From Acidobacteriota bacterium (lineage in GTDB: Bacteria; Acidobacteriota; Blastocatellia; Pyrinomonadales; Pyrinomonadaceae), in NCBI GenBank assembly GCA_019247865.1, contig JAFBAJ010000651.1:1-5674 (forward strand): a stretch of 5,674 bases of DNA, written 5' to 3'. The position numbers and the translations under genes were made by a program. The first letter of the stretch is position 1, and the number at the start of each line of letters is the position of its first letter. Positions 4,414-5,674 of this stretch are shown piece by piece. The notes under the pieces are model-generated. The model was not told where the DNA came from. It worked only from the letters and a program-made list of their open reading frames with translations, and did no database searches.

Positions 4414-5674
4414 TCCTTCTTCTTCTCTTCACCCAGGTTACTGCTCAGCAACGCGCTCCCGATAAAGAGAAGATGCGGCGTGCGAAGGCCGTCGCGCTTC
4501 TCGTCGAGACGGCTGATGCGGCGCGAGCCTTCAAAGATCTCTTTTATCGCACGCGCCTTCAGATGCTCGCCGCAGATGCACTCTGGCCGCAGGATGCGCC
4601 GGCGGCGCGCGCCATCTTTCGCCGCGCGTGGGACGCCGCGACCGCCTATGACAAAGCCGAACAGGAGGCTGAAGAACGCGAGACGGGCGTGCCTTCGACG
4701 CTGACCCTGACGGAGGCGCGCGATGAGGTCTTAGCCAAAGTCGCGGCGCGAGATACCAAGCTGGCGGACGTCCTGCTCAACGAATTGCTGAACGAGAAGA
4801 AGGACGAAAAGAGCGCGGAGCAGAACCCTTCGCAGACACAGCGCCGCACTCCCTGGCGCGAGCTGAGCGAAGGCGGACGACGCAGGCTCGCTCTGGCCTC
4901 TGAGCTGCTCAATCGCAATGAGCCCGCACAGGCGTCGCAGATCATGTTGCCGGTCGTGAGCGAAGGCGCGAGCGGCGAGCTGCTGGCTTTCATCCTGCGC
5001 CTGTGCGAGCAGGATGCGGCGGCGGGCGGCGCGCTCTATTCGCTCCTCCTGATAAATATCAGAAATGACCAGTTGGCGGATGCCAATGACGTGCTGCTCG
5101 TCGCCGCTCCGCTCATCTCTCCGCATCTGCTGGTCGTGGTTGACGGGCAGGGCGCGTTGCAGTTTCGGACTGTGCAGCAGGGCGCGGCGATCAACGATGA
5201 GACGATACGCAGAGGCTTCTATAACATCGCCGAACAGATTCTGCTGCGCCCGCTCGTGCCGCGCGCAGAAGGCGCGAGCAGGCTGCCCGATGCGGTCGCG
5301 CTCTACGTCGCCATCGCTCGCCTGCTGCCACACTTCGAGCGCGAATCGCAGAGTTCCGTCTCGCGGCTGCAACTGCGAATGAGCACTCTCTCCAACGAGA
5401 TCGAGGCCGGACGGCGCGAGAGTCTGAACGCGCAGCTCAGGTTGGACAGCCTGACGCCTGAGCGTCCGGGCGATCCCCTGCGTGCGCAAACAGACCAGCT
5501 CGGTCGCGCGCGCGACGCCGCGGACAGAGACCGCATCGCGCTCGGCATCGTGCGCAAGGCCGCGCAGCAGAGGTTCTGGGATCGAGCGCGCCGCGCCGCA
5601 GCAGAGATCGTGGACATCAATCTGCGTCGCGCGGCCCTCTCCTTCATCGCGTTGAGCCAGGTCGCAGACCTTGA
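4380..5674 (+). CDS. Exported, alpha-helical protein of unknown function (3' end outside window)
   Basis: An uninterrupted frame of 431 codons runs from an ATG to the right edge with no stop. The N-terminus looks like a signal peptide: MPFFAPLRLC with Arg8, a hydrophobic core at 9-18 rich in Leu, Ile and Val, and a Val-Thr-Ala|Gln-Gln signal peptidase I site after residue 22. The mature part is predominantly helical, rich in Ala, Arg, Glu and Leu. Segments such as LQMLAADALWPQDAPAARAI (60-79), RRLALASELLNRNEPAQASQ (168-187) and FWDRARRAAAEIVDINLRRA (399-418) have the small-residue spacing of TPR- or HEAT-like helical repeats. A polar Lys/Glu/Gln stretch covers 136-160. I do not recognise the family; a periplasmic scaffold is a guess. 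Other possible starts are GTG 4410 (loses the basic n-region) and ATG 4473 (loses the whole signal). The long minus-strand frame opposite has typical antisense composition and was discounted. The start lies 57 nt after ruvB. Confidence 0.75.
   Translation, partial: MPFFAPLRLCVILLLLFTQVTAQQRAPDKEKMRRAKAVALLVETADAARAFKDLFYRTRLQMLAADALWPQDAPAARAIFRRAWDAATAYDKAEQEAEERETGVPSTLTLTEARDEVLAKVAARDTKLADVLLNELLNEKKDEKSAEQNPSQTQRRTPWRELSEGGRRRLALASELLNRNEPAQASQIMLPVVSEGASGELLAFILRLCEQDAAAGGALYSLLLINIRNDQLADANDVLLVAAPLISPHLLVVVDGQGALQFRTVQQGAAINDETIRRGFYNIAEQILLRPLVPRAEGASRLPDAVALYVAIARLLPHFERESQSSVSRLQLRMSTLSNEIEAGRRESLNAQLRLDSLTPERPGDPLRAQTDQLGRARDAADRDRIALGIVRKAAQQRFWDRARRAAAEIVDINLRRAALSFIALSQVADL

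Noticed and set aside
4344..4430. Intrinsic terminator after ruvB
   Set aside because: The stem is far longer than usual and is not followed by a U-tract; a downstream gene on the same strand begins inside it. It is better described as a palindromic repeat.
4731..5489. A 252-codon open frame on the minus strand near the right end
   Set aside because: The plus-strand frame from 4380 is longer, uninterrupted to the edge, has a signal peptide and sensible hydrophobic periodicity. The minus-strand product has antisense-like composition.

Overview
The window is about 60% G+C and looks chromosomal. It falls into two divergent transcription units that meet at an intergenic region near 2317-2585. 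The mix of a Rex regulator, a stand-alone TonB-like protein, ruvAB without ruvC, and several palindromic or short-period intergenic repeats reminds me of Acidobacteriota, possibly Blastocatellia. That placement is an inference from style and recall; no marker gene here settles it.

Leftward unit (minus strand, read from 2316 towards 1): rex (redox-sensing repressor), a membrane-anchored protein with a TonB C-terminal domain, a class II zinc aldolase of the FucA type with an unusual cysteine-bearing tail, a 56-residue single-span membrane protein that was too short to be called easily, and the first codons of another gene running off the left edge behind a good Shine-Dalgarno site. The gaps are only 12-55 nt, so this looks like one operon headed by its likely NADH/NAD+-responsive regulator.

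Rightward unit (plus strand, 2498 to the end): a plausible sigma70-type promoter, ruvA, ruvB (Holliday junction branch migration), then a long open reading frame from 4380 that runs off the right edge. It encodes an exported, largely alpha-helical protein of unknown function. RuvA and RuvB carry all the expected motifs and look functional.

The most distinctive feature is non-coding. Each of the three intergenic gaps around ruvA and ruvB holds a different inverted repeat: a 25-bp inverted repeat with nested hairpins in the rex/ruvA divergent region, an inverted array of 7-bp units that ends exactly at the ruvB start codon, and a perfect 29-bp inverted repeat after ruvB. The last one has the start codon of the downstream gene in its loop, and its right arm encodes part of that protein's signal peptide. 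I see no CRISPR array, transposase, tRNA or rRNA. No whole new system is evident; the repeats and their coupling to gene starts are the best leads.
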